Shown piece after piece: positions 18,235 through 26,496 of a stretch of 64,000 nucleotides of DNA. A program made the position numbers and the translations under genes. The notes beneath the pieces were generated by a model, which was given only the letters and a program-made list of their open reading frames with translations, searched no databases and was not told the origin of the DNA. The stretch covers positions 449,378 to 513,377 of the forward strand of contig KB906733.1 of the NCBI GenBank assembly GCA_000381585.1. The letters are read 5' to 3'. Every line of letters begins with the position of its first letter. Position 1 is the first letter of the stretch. Origin of the DNA: Acidobacteriaceae bacterium KBS 83. Its GTDB lineage: Bacteria > Acidobacteriota > Terriglobia > Terriglobales > Acidobacteriaceae.

Positions 18235-19958
18235 GCACAGGAACGAAGCGGGCGATTCGCTGCGCGATCTACACTCGAAAGTCTTCCGAAGAAGGTCTCG
18301 AACAGTCCTTCAACTCTTTGGACGCGCAACGGGAGGCGTGCGAGGCGTACATCCTAAGCCAACGCCAGGAGGGCTGGCGCGCTCTCGAAGCGCAGTATAA
18401 CGATGGCGGCTACTCCGGCGGCTCCATGGAACGACCTGCGCTGAAACAGCTGCTGGCGGACATCGACGCCCGGAAGATCGATGTAGTGGTCGTATATAAG
18501 GTAGACCGGTTGACCAGGAGCCTTGCGGACTTCGCCAGAATCATCCAGGTATTCGATTCCCGGAACGTGAGCTTCGTTTCCGTCACGCAGCAGTTCAATA
18601 CGACTTCATCAATGGGACGTCTGACGTTGAATGTGCTGCTGTCGTTCGCGCAGTTTGAGCGGGAGGTCACGGGCGAACGGATCCGGGACAAGATCGCAGC
18701 TTCCAAGCGAAAAGGCATGTGGATGGGAGGACGCGTACCTCTTGGATACGACTTAAAGGATCGCAAGTTGATCGTCAATCCAGCGGAAGCCAAGCAGGTT
18801 CAAGAGATCTTCTGGGCGTACTTGAAGTTGGGCTGCGTCAGGAAGCTCAAGGCGCATTTGGATGAGCATCGAATGGGAAGCAAGGTTCGAACCAGCTCGT
18901 CGGGCCAGCAAGCCGGAGGTGGATCGCACTCTCGCGGAGCTCTCTACAAACTCCTGGCAAACCGAATCTATATTGGAGAGATCTCCCACAAGGGAAGTGC
19001 GTATCCGGGAGCGCACGAAGCCATCATTGACCGGGAACTCTGGGAGAGCGTGAGGGCGAAGACAGCGGAAAATCACCGTACTCGCTGGTATGGCACGAAC
19101 GCAAGCGAACCCAGTCTTCTGTGCGGACTCGTCTTTGATCAGCAGGGAAGTCGTTTCACTCCTTCCCATGCCGTCAAGAAGGGGAGGCGATACCGATATT
19201 ACGTATCGCAGAACGCGATTCATGGACGGCCGACAGCGCCGGACCAGCCGGCCAGAATCCCGGCAAGGGAGCTGGAACAATTGGTCTTCGCCGAAATCGG
19301 GCAGTTCTTTGGTTCGGAGGATCGGATTGCGAGCATGCTTGCCTCAGACGACGATGATCTTGCGACCACCCGTGCGCTGGTTAAAGGCGCCCAGCATTTT
19401 GCCAGGAGCATAGATGAGGAATCCGCAACGGTCCTCAGGGATAGGCTCGCGGGCGTTTTGACCCGCATCACGATCCATCAGGATTCCATCGAGATTCACC
19501 TTTCCAAGAATGGGTCCCGAGCACGGCTCCTCAACCCAGATAAGATTCTTGCCCACCAATCGCAAGCGATCACCGGGTCCAACGAGCAGCCGATTGTCCT
19601 TACATTCCCGGCTAAGCTGAAGCGTTGCGGTGGAGAGATGCGGCTGATCATCTCTCCGGCGAGAGCCGGTGGGCGCACGCAGCAACCTGTGCCTTCTCTC
19701 ATCAAGGCCATCAGCCGAGCCCATGAATGGCTTCGCAGTATTGAGGCCGGCGAATGCAAAAATCAGCGAGCGCTCGCAACGGCGACCGGTCTCGAGGCCC
19801 GTTACATAGGCCCTATTCTGCGCACTGCATTTTTGGCTCCGGAGATCATGGAGGCCATCCTCGAAGGCAAGCAGCCGCCACATCTCACGCTCGCATCGGT
19901 TATGGGCCACCTTCCATTGAGTTGGGGCGAGCAAAAGAAACTTCTAGGCCTCATATGA
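18231..19958 (+). CDS. Large serine recombinase (copy A)
   Basis: A 575-aa resolvase/invertase-type recombinase. The catalytic domain at residues 1-150 has IYTRKSSEEGLEQSFNSLDA with the nucleophile serine in the TRKSS stretch, then DVVVVYKVDRLTRSLADF and FEREVTGERIRDKI. The recombinase domain follows (GRVPLGYDLKDRKLIVNPAE, then ALYKLLANRIYIGEISHKG). The usual zinc-ribbon position (SLLCGLVFDQQGSRFTPSHA) lacks the paired CxxC cysteines. The C-terminal third ends LSWGEQKKLLGLI. The catalytic third is identical to copy B at the DNA level over 293 bp while the DNA-binding part has diverged. It should catalyse integration, excision or inversion at an unidentified att site. Confidence 0.93.
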   Translation: MSTGTKRAIRCAIYTRKSSEEGLEQSFNSLDAQREACEAYILSQRQEGWRALEAQYNDGGYSGGSMERPALKQLLADIDARKIDVVVVYKVDRLTRSLADFARIIQVFDSRNVSFVSVTQQFNTTSSMGRLTLNVLLSFAQFEREVTGERIRDKIAASKRKGMWMGGRVPLGYDLKDRKLIVNPAEAKQVQEIFWAYLKLGCVRKLKAHLDEHRMGSKVRTSSSGQQAGGGSHSRGALYKLLANRIYIGEISHKGSAYPGAHEAIIDRELWESVRAKTAENHRTRWYGTNASEPSLLCGLVFDQQGSRFTPSHAVKKGRRYRYYVSQNAIHGRPTAPDQPARIPARELEQLVFAEIGQFFGSEDRIASMLASDDDDLATTRALVKGAQHFARSIDEESATVLRDRLAGVLTRITIHQDSIEIHLSKNGSRARLLNPDKILAHQSQAITGSNEQPIVLTFPAKLKRCGGEMRLIISPARAGGRTQQPVPSLIKAISRAHEWLRSIEAGECKNQRALATATGLEARYIGPILRTAFLAPEIMEAILEGKQPPHLTLASVMGHLPLSWGEQKKLLGLI

Positions 19959-20066
19959 GTTCACCGCTGGAATCAGCCCCTAGGCGTCGATACCCCTTGG
20001 AGAGCTGACCGATCGGTATACGGAAGGTGTTGTCTCGAGTCAGGACTTCAACTTGTGACCTTTGGT

Positions 20067-20576
20067 TTAGGAGCCGTGATAAAGCTGGATGTAGTCAACC
20101 GAAGCGGTCCCTGTTTGCAGCCCTACGGCCTTGCTCACCATGAATGCGATAGCCTCAGCTTCAGTTTCGCGGACAACTTTCGTGGTTGTGGTGCAATGGT
20201 CGGTCTTATGTAACATTTCGTGCGCCAATTCATGCACAAGGGTTGAGAACTCTTCGGCCTTTGATTGCCCCGGTAACAGCACGATCTTTCCGCCGTAGCT
20301 CATGCCCATCCGACGTGGGTTGCATCTGGCTTCTGTCGTGCGATTTCGAGGATGTTGGCGAGAGAAATAGTTGTGAAAGCGGCTCACGGCGTTGAGATAG
20401 GCGGTCAGGGCTTCGCTCCTGCCCTGCTCAAGCTGCTTGATGAGGTATGGCACGTTGGCGGCGATTACTTCTTTCGCCGTCTGCCGTTGCGGTTGATTTT
20501 GCCCCTTGAATTGCATTTTTTGCTTCTGTCTGCCCGGTCGGGCGTTTTGTTTCTCACCCTGAGCGCAGCGAGACAA
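20067..20576 (-). pseudogene. ArdC-like antirestriction/zincin pseudogene
   Basis: The N-terminal part reads LTAYLNAVSRFHNY, as in ArdC-type ssDNA-binding proteins, and the C-terminal part carries the zinc peptidase motif HELAHEMLHK with ETEAEAIAFMVSKAVGLQTG and DYIQLYHG. Between them about 150 residues are missing. At the join the expected continuation (SLANILEIARQKPDATHVGW) is present but in another frame, after which the sequence jumps to MSYGGKIVLLPG. It therefore has a frameshift and an internal deletion. Intact ArdC proteins protect incoming plasmids, so this marks a former mobile element. Confidence 0.8.
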
Positions 20577-20957
20577 AAACGACTGAACGGCAGACAGGAA
20601 AGAACGGCGGCCGGCTCCGGCGTAGCACCGAGTGGCAGGCGAGGCAAGTGACGAACCTGGTCTTTGGGTTTGGCGCGCGGTCGGCGCTTTCCCGAGGGGC
20701 GGCCCGGAGCGGCTTTTGCGGAGGGTACGACGGGACCGGCGGAAGTGGTCAGAAGATGCGCAAATGCGCCTCCAAGGCTAACGAATCCCGCCTAAGCTAA
20801 CCAGCTCCAAGCGTGGTTATTACTTTTGATTCCAGGGACCGTCAGATTCGCGCCAAGGGCAGATTACAATCGTCGTTTCCATACAATGATTCGCACTGTG
20901 CTGCCAGCCTTTCATGCAGCCTCGAAAGAACTGCCTGCATGAAACCTTGGAGAACCG
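20577..20957. other. GC-rich interval upstream of the Z1 gene
   Basis: About 380 bp with no gene seen. The left part is the degraded 5' side of the ArdC relic; the right end carries the GGAG ribosome binding site of the Z1 gene. Confidence 0.35.
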
Positions 20958-21854
20958 ATGCCGAACCGCGTTAACCGCCTTGGGACGTTTTATACAACCT
21001 ATAAACATGCGAATTCTGCATTTAACCCTGATACTTTTCGCTGCGCGGAAGAGACCGTCGAAGAGTTGCTCGCAAAAGCGACGACTTCTGACAATCCTGG
21101 AATGTTGCTTGGGAAAGTCCAGAGTGGCAAGACGAGGACGTTTATCAGCATATTGGCTCTTGCGTTCGACAACGGGTTTGACGTTGCGATTGTTTTGAGC
21201 AAAAATTCGCGAGCTCTGCTTGAGCAAACAGCCAAACGGCTAAACAGTGAATTCGAGATGTTCGTCAATGATGCCGAACTTGAGATCTATGACATCATGC
21301 ATGCCCCTGACTCGTTCGGCGCATTCGAACTGCAGTCGAAGCTAATCTTCGTCGCCAAGAAACAAAGCGACAATCTCAGGCGGCTCATTGACCTTTTTAG
21401 CAAAAACCTGGCGATGGCCGCCCAACGGACGCTGATCATCGATGATGAGGCCGACAGCGCATCCGTCGGCTATACAAAGAAGGAAGGGCTGATCGAGGCC
21501 AAGAAAATTGCCACCCAAATCAACTCATTGCGGTCGGCCATCCGCAGTTCCTCCTATTTACAAGTAACGGCTACTCCCTACTCTCTCTATTTGCAGCCAA
21601 CTGAAATTGAGGTTGCGAACGTACTCACGTTCAGGCCTACGCGCCCGGCATTCACCAGACTGGTTCCCGTTCCGCCCGAGTATGTCGGTGGCGAAACCTA
21701 CTTTGGTGAGGCCGCACGAAGTGAAAGCGATACGCTAGAGAGCTTGATTCATTACACCGTGGATCACAACGAATTCGATCGTCTAAAGAAACCGGATGGT
21801 CGTTCGTTCAAGCTGGACGATGTCCTCACTGCGCCGCCACAGGAGCGTCTAATC
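20958..21854 (+). pseudogene. Truncated Z1-type DEAD-box ATPase, in frame with the capsid gene
   Basis: The first about 295 codons encode the ATPase half of a Z1-domain protein: MLLGKVQSGKT is the Walker A, RTLIIDDEADSAS the Walker B/DEAD box, and YLQVTATPYSLYLQP a helicase motif III-like segment. Z1 proteins of 800-1000 aa are found in phage-defence and restriction-like loci. Here the protein is cut just after FKLDDVLTAPP, before the Z1 domain proper, and the open frame continues without a stop into a phage capsid protein. I read it as a deletion junction. The start ATG has a GGAG upstream. A functional fusion of 694 aa cannot be excluded. Confidence 0.8.
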
Positions 21855-23042
21855 ATGCCCGCCATGCCCTCTGAATTTAAGACTCACATCGACTCCCTCA
21901 AGACGATGATCGCCGATCTGCCCTCGAAGCAAGAGGTCGCCCGGATGCAGTCCCAGGTCGACGCTATCGACCTCAAGATGTCCACACGCCATATCGCCGA
22001 TTCCTCCTTCGGAGCACCCACACTGGCGCAGTCATTGAAGGAGAATGAAGGCGTCCAGCGGATACTGCGTGATCGTCGCGGTAGCGCAGTTATCAACCTG
22101 AAGGGCGCTGAGGTCGCGGAGTTGATGTCACGCAAGACCATCATCAGCGGCATCACGAGCGGCAGCGCGGGCACGGACACGCTCAACCCGGTTGGCGCTG
22201 CTACGAGCGGCGTGCTCCAGATCGACAGGACGTCGGGGATCACGCCTGAAGCGCGACCGACGCTGCGCATCCGTGAGGTGCTCCCGGCGCGGCCCACCAC
22301 CATGCAAATTGTCGACTTCGTGAAGGTGTCCTCGCCGATGGCAGTTGCTTCGCCGGTGGCGGAAGGCTCCATCAAGCCAGAGAACTCGGTCTCCTTCTCC
22401 TCTGTGAGTGAAAAAGTCAGAACGCTCGCGACGTGGATTCCCGCGACGCGGCAGGTGCTGGATGACTTCACTGAGTTGTATGGCTATCTGGCGACGGCGT
22501 TGCCCTACTACGTGAATTTGGAAGAGGAACTGCAATTGTTGAGCGGCGACAACAGCGGCGAGAATCTGCACGGCTTGATTCCGCAGGCGTCTGCTTTCAA
22601 TACCAGCTTCTTACCGCCCGCTGCTTCGGGGTGGACTCGCATCGATGTACTCGGCGCAGCCATCGCCCAACTTAACGCGGCGAAGGAGATTGATCCGACC
22701 TTCGCGGTCGTCAATACGAATGACTGGTGGAAGCTGGCTCTGACGAAGGACTCCCTCGGGCGTTACCTGCTCGGCAATCCGCAAGACCTCACCAGACCCC
22801 GAGTGTTCGGTCTCGACATCGTTCCTACGACCAGCATCGCGGCAGGGACGTTCTTGGTTGGCAGTGGCAGTCCGATCGCCGCGGAGATAAGGGACAGAAT
22901 GGAGATGACCGTGGAGATTAGCACGGAACATTCCGACTATTTCACAAGAAATCTCGTCGCCATCCGCGCCGAGAAGCGGTTGGCGCTTGTCACGAAACGC
23001 GCCGGGGCGTTCATTTCTGGGACCTTTACCACAAGTCCGTAG
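21855..23042 (+). CDS. HK97-type phage major capsid protein
   Basis: About 395 aa starting MPAMPSEFKTHIDSL, with an AGGAG 9 nt upstream, so it can be translated without the Z1 part. The N-terminal 110 residues are the coiled scaffolding (delta) segment (ADLPSKQEVARMQSQVDAID). The HK97 fold follows: VREVLPARP-like segment (RIREVLPARPTTMQIVDFVK), ENSVSFSSVSEKVRTLATWI, TRQVLDDFTELYGYLATALP, and a late P-domain (YLLGNPQ, then RVFGLDIVPTTSIAAGTFLVG). A protease gene follows, but in the reverse of the usual protease-capsid order. No portal, terminase or tail genes are nearby, so this is a phage fragment. Confidence 0.9.
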   Translation: MPAMPSEFKTHIDSLKTMIADLPSKQEVARMQSQVDAIDLKMSTRHIADSSFGAPTLAQSLKENEGVQRILRDRRGSAVINLKGAEVAELMSRKTIISGITSGSAGTDTLNPVGAATSGVLQIDRTSGITPEARPTLRIREVLPARPTTMQIVDFVKVSSPMAVASPVAEGSIKPENSVSFSSVSEKVRTLATWIPATRQVLDDFTELYGYLATALPYYVNLEEELQLLSGDNSGENLHGLIPQASAFNTSFLPPAASGWTRIDVLGAAIAQLNAAKEIDPTFAVVNTNDWWKLALTKDSLGRYLLGNPQDLTRPRVFGLDIVPTTSIAAGTFLVGSGSPIAAEIRDRMEMTVEISTEHSDYFTRNLVAIRAEKRLALVTKRAGAFISGTFTTSP

Positions 23043-23063
23043 TCTCTCCACTTCCAGCGTAGC

Positions 23064-23123
23064 GCCGGATCAAACCAGACCCGGCACTGGATTACATGCC
23101 GGGATCAAAACTGGTCCCGGCAC
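23064..23123. repeat. Two tandem imperfect repeats between capsid and protease
   Basis: A roughly 24-26 bp unit of the form GCCGG-ATCAAA-C...CCCGGCAC occurs at 23064-23087 and 23098-23123, just before the protease ribosome binding site. The ends GCCGGG and CCCGGC are complementary, so each unit can fold into a small hairpin. Confidence 0.6.
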
Positions 23124-23149
23124 ACATATCCGCAGAGGGAGGAACGAAA

Positions 23150-23815
23150 GTGGAGAGTCGCGACTATAGCTTCAAAATAAAAAGTCTGTCCGACGGCGGA
23201 ACCTTTCAGGGTCTGGCCGCCGCCTATGGCAACGTGGACCTCGGCGGCGATGTGATCCAGCCGGGTGCCTTCGCCAAGTCCATCGCCTCGGGCAAGCCGT
23301 TCCCGCTGCTGTGGCAGCACCAGTCAGACAAACCGATCGGTAGCGTGAAGGTCTCAAATAGCCGCGATGGTTTGTTCGTTGACGGCACGTTAATGTTGAG
23401 TGACCCGACCGCCCAGCAGGCGTACACGTTTATGAAGTCGGGCGTCATCAAGGGGCTATCGATCGGCTATGACGTGTTGCAGGAGCACTACGACAATGCT
23501 GGTATCCGCCATCTGACCGAACTGCGGCTGTGGGAGGTTTCCTGTGTGACCTTTCCAATGAATGAGTCAGCGCAGGTGTTCTCGGTCAAGGGACGGAACG
23601 CAACCGCGAATCTGGCCGCGGCGGCGCGGTTCATCCAGTCGGTACTCGCCGTGGAGGATGACGAGGCGCGGGCACGCATCAAGGAGATTGCGGTGCACTG
23701 CAAGACGCTTCTTGGCGATGAGGACGATGACCTCATCGAGAACGATCCAGAGGTGGAGAAGGCGTTGTTCGAAATACGGGAATTAGTCGCTCAGATGTCG
23801 GGACTGAGCGGCTAA
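23150..23815 (+). CDS. HK97-family prohead protease
   Basis: A 221-aa protein. The GTG at 23150 is preferred because GGGAGG lies 7 nt upstream and it yields the canonical N-terminus VESRDYSFKIKSLSDGGTFQ. Family features: GLAAAYGNVDLGGDVIQPGAF, the catalytic histidine in LLWQHQSDKPIG, the catalytic serine in GVIKGLSIGY, and ELRLWEVSCVTFPMNESA. It would process the capsid delta domain during head maturation. The C-terminal 60 residues are acidic. It lies downstream of the capsid gene rather than upstream, which is atypical. Confidence 0.92.
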   Translation: MESRDYSFKIKSLSDGGTFQGLAAAYGNVDLGGDVIQPGAFAKSIASGKPFPLLWQHQSDKPIGSVKVSNSRDGLFVDGTLMLSDPTAQQAYTFMKSGVIKGLSIGYDVLQEHYDNAGIRHLTELRLWEVSCVTFPMNESAQVFSVKGRNATANLAAAARFIQSVLAVEDDEARARIKEIAVHCKTLLGDEDDDLIENDPEVEKALFEIRELVAQMSGLSG

Positions 23816-23837
23816 CCTTCACGCCGGAGCATGCGTG

Positions 23838-23935
23838 CGCAGGGAGAACCTGCGACGGGGTTCCAGCTGCCCTCTTGAAACACTCCAGCGTGAATGAAAG
23901 ACCGCGTCGGGCATGGTGTGCAGGGAGAACCTGCA
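23838..23935. repeat. Two copies of a small hairpin with a covarying base pair
   Basis: CGCAGG-GAGAA-CCTGCG (23838-23854) and TGCAGG-GAGAA-CCTGCA (23919-23935) share loop and stem, and the outer pair changes from C-G to T-A in a compensatory way. Each is followed about 25-30 bp later by GAAACAC. This is suggestive of repeated RNA structure, but two copies are little evidence. Confidence 0.4.
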
Positions 23936-23996
23936 ACGCGGACCTTTGCCCGGATGAAACACCCGGCGCGGGCCGGTGCATACCCGCGTTTCTGCC

Positions 23997-25562
23997 TCAC
24001 CCGTTTGCTATTAGATTTTCAGCCATAGTAGCCAATGCCGACGCTCGAGATTTCACAAAATCCGAATAGACTCTGGAGCCCGTTTGATCTTCAGATGGGA
24101 CAAGGGCACGACCCATCACATCGCTACGGATGGCGTCCGGGATCACCGCAAAATATGCAGCGGGGTCGGCGTCACTAATACTATTGTTATCCGCGGATGT
24201 GAGCATGCATATATTGGCTATGACGTTGGCTTCGTGGAACGGAATGCCTTTGCTGCCTAAGTATCCTTTTGGATAGATATGATGAAACTGTCGCGCATTG
24301 TATGCCGATAGCGTATCGCTCAGATCAATTGGTGTACCTGTAAGAAAGCTTTTTGGATCAAGCTGAGCCAGAAGGCAGATTGCAGCCTTAGCCATAGTGG
24401 AATTGATCCGCCATGTCTTGAGAAATATGGTGTGGTCCACCGTGGCAGCGAGACTGTCGAAAACTGGCTTACCTGTGGCGAGTTCTTTCATTTTCTCAAG
24501 ATCGTCTACTACGAGGCGATTGGTGCCGGCTTTGTAGCGCTGAGTAAATGCACAGTGCCAAAACCATCGGCGCATTCCCTTTCTTTGGTGCACGTCTGGC
24601 TTCAGATTGCTCGCGAAAAAACGTACCAGTGGCACGAGCATGATTGGAAAGGGAACGAACACAGCGTTCTTGATTCGAATTTCCTTATCGAGGAAATCAA
24701 TCGCCGCGAACATCGCCTGTTTTAGTTTGGACATTCCTTCTACGAGTAACTCCGGCCTTATGTCGACGAGCGCATCGCTGTCAATGTCGTCATTCACGAC
24801 AGCCGTCAGACACCGCATCACCTCAGCTTCATCCAAAGTGCCGTAGTTCTTGTCAGCCAGTCGGTCCAACAGGGATTGAATTTCGGTGCGTAGATCAAAT
24901 TGTTCGGACCAGGTCCAAGCCGCTAGAAGTTCCAACGTGCTTAACGTAGTCCCAGACGAGTTGATGCGCTGGAAAACTCGACAAACTTCCTGATTGCTTC
25001 GGTCCTTAATCGTAACAACGGGAAACTCGTAGTCTTTGAATCGTTCTGTCAGAGTTGCGATTTCCGTTTGTTGAGGGATGGTGAATCGCGGTAACTCCGG
25101 CAGAAGTTTCGTGGTGTCGAGTATGTTGCGCAAATTGATTGAGGTCGCCGGATCAGCAACGGATGAATGTACAAACTCCCCCTTATCTGGGACGAAGACC
25201 ACGCTGAAACGCTTCGAAAGTTCGGGATCATCCGTGGGATCACCGGAATTGAAAACTCCGTACAGCGTTGTGAGCCGCTGTTGCCCGTCCAGAACGTACT
25301 GAACGGGAAAATCTTCGGGAGTTTCAGGCAGGACGAATCCACCAACGTTGCGTTCGTGCTTAAGCCGTTCCTTTGTGGACCATAGAAGCAAAGAGCCAAC
25401 CGGGTAGCCCCGATATATGGAGTCGAGCAGACTCATGATCTGATCGTCATGCCAGACATATTCTCGCTGAAATACCGGAATTTTGATGTTTCCTTTTGTA
25501 ACGTCGCTGAGTAGAGAGGCAACGCGAGGATTGGAGGGGGTAATCTTGTGAGGGGCCGACAT
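23997..25562 (-). CDS. DUF262 domain protein (GmrSD/ParB-like nuclease superfamily)
   Basis: A 521-aa protein. The N-terminal DUF262 domain shows IPVFQREYVWHDDQI, YPVGSLLLW and the hallmark VLDGQQRLTTLYG; then CRVFQRINSSGTTLSTLELL. The C-terminal region has the HNH-like FHHIYPKGYLG with NICMLTSADN, as in the DUF1524 half of GmrSD-type enzymes. GmrSD relatives cleave glucosylated phage DNA, and many DUF262 proteins sit in defence loci. Both key regions are intact, so it is probably active. It lies beside phage structural genes and a Z1 remnant, which fits a defence or phage-exclusion role, but the direct target is unknown. Confidence 0.88.
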   Translation of the reverse strand: MSAPHKITPSNPRVASLLSDVTKGNIKIPVFQREYVWHDDQIMSLLDSIYRGYPVGSLLLWSTKERLKHERNVGGFVLPETPEDFPVQYVLDGQQRLTTLYGVFNSGDPTDDPELSKRFSVVFVPDKGEFVHSSVADPATSINLRNILDTTKLLPELPRFTIPQQTEIATLTERFKDYEFPVVTIKDRSNQEVCRVFQRINSSGTTLSTLELLAAWTWSEQFDLRTEIQSLLDRLADKNYGTLDEAEVMRCLTAVVNDDIDSDALVDIRPELLVEGMSKLKQAMFAAIDFLDKEIRIKNAVFVPFPIMLVPLVRFFASNLKPDVHQRKGMRRWFWHCAFTQRYKAGTNRLVVDDLEKMKELATGKPVFDSLAATVDHTIFLKTWRINSTMAKAAICLLAQLDPKSFLTGTPIDLSDTLSAYNARQFHHIYPKGYLGSKGIPFHEANVIANICMLTSADNNSISDADPAAYFAVIPDAIRSDVMGRALVPSEDQTGSRVYSDFVKSRASALATMAENLIANG

Positions 25563-25800
25563 GGTTTCGCCGGATTATAACGTGCGTGCCTGCCGCGGTT
25601 CTAAATCCGTCCCGCCAACGCTTTGGTCCCGCAATCACGGTTCGATCCGTAAACGACCATAGTTCTTGGTCAAAGCCGCAAGTGGTCGATCTTGAGCAGG
25701 TTGTTGTGGCGTGGCTGACGTGTGATCTGGACAAAGCCTTGCCCGCCGTTCTGCCCCTCTTGGGTGCAACAGGCGATGACGTTCCAGTTACGCCATAATG

Positions 25801-26496
25801 CTAGAACTTCCGGGGACCCTGCCTTTTAGGGGCCGCCAACACAGAAGGGTTGTCGAACAAAGGGTTCTTTCGAGTCCCTTCGTCAATTTGCTCGACGGTG
25901 AAAGCTTTCCCGCTTTTCTCGCTCTCCGTAAGTTCCGTGTCAAAGTCTCGTGTTAGGGCATTTAGTTCGTCCTCTGACGTCACCGCGGGGCGACTGTCGA
26001 TGGAGGTCGCGGAAGCCTTTCCCAGAGGAGAACCCGGCGGAGTCCAGCGCGGCCCACCCAAGCGTACGCCGTAGTAAAGCACCTTTGCGTAGTGCTCGCC
26101 GACGCCGGAATCGATCATCGCCCTATAAAACATTAGGTGTGTTGTTTCCCACGAATACTTATGGGAAACGCAACCCTCATCGTGGATCACAGCCGCCTCA
26201 ACGTAGTTGCCACCTGAGAAGGGCGAACCGACTATTGACCAGAGCGCTCTCGGTATTGATGCTCCGTCGGTCTCGAAGTTAGCCGGGACGTCCAATTCGT
26301 GCCCCAGTCCATCTTCGTAGGAAATAGCCTCCAGCACGGTCATATGAGTGCCGTCACCGACCGGTGACAGTTTCAGCGTGCCCGTAAACTTGCCATAGAT
26401 CGGCGTATGAACCACATCGCTTCCATGCTGTCCTACCGCAGCCGAGTAGGGAATACCAAATACCAGCGGCAATAGAAAGACGAGCCTTTTCCGCAC
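25801..26496 (-). CDS. Exported DUF1353 family protein
   Basis: A 231-aa protein. The GTG at 26496 gives a signal peptide (RKRLVFLLPLVFGIPYSAAVG). The DUF1353 core is clear: VPANFETDGASIPRALWSIVG, then GNYVEAAVIHDEGC, and a late MFYRAMIDSGV segment. This phage-associated family has conserved Asp/His residues suggestive of a hydrolase, but the activity is not established. The C-terminal 60 residues are charged and low in structure. DUF1353 genes are common in prophages, so it may belong with the phage remnant to the left; the signal peptide is unusual for that. Confidence 0.82.
   Translation of the reverse strand: MRKRLVFLLPLVFGIPYSAAVGQHGSDVVHTPIYGKFTGTLKLSPVGDGTHMTVLEAISYEDGLGHELDVPANFETDGASIPRALWSIVGSPFSGGNYVEAAVIHDEGCVSHKYSWETTHLMFYRAMIDSGVGEHYAKVLYYGVRLGGPRWTPPGSPLGKASATSIDSRPAVTSEDELNALTRDFDTELTESEKSGKAFTVEQIDEGTRKNPLFDNPSVLAAPKRQGPRKF

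Larger units (their letters stand above)
15362..19958 (+). mobile_element. Element A: ParB-methyltransferase / DUF5681 / DUF2924 / serine recombinase unit
   Basis: Four plus-strand genes with ATGA overlaps at two junctions, repeated with the same order and spacing at 42.4-46.7 kb. The terminal large serine recombinase is the likely mobilising enzyme. The left end is marked by duplicated leader sequence; the right end is taken at the recombinase stop because flanking DNA differs between the copies beyond it. Exact attachment sites are not resolved. Confidence 0.7.
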
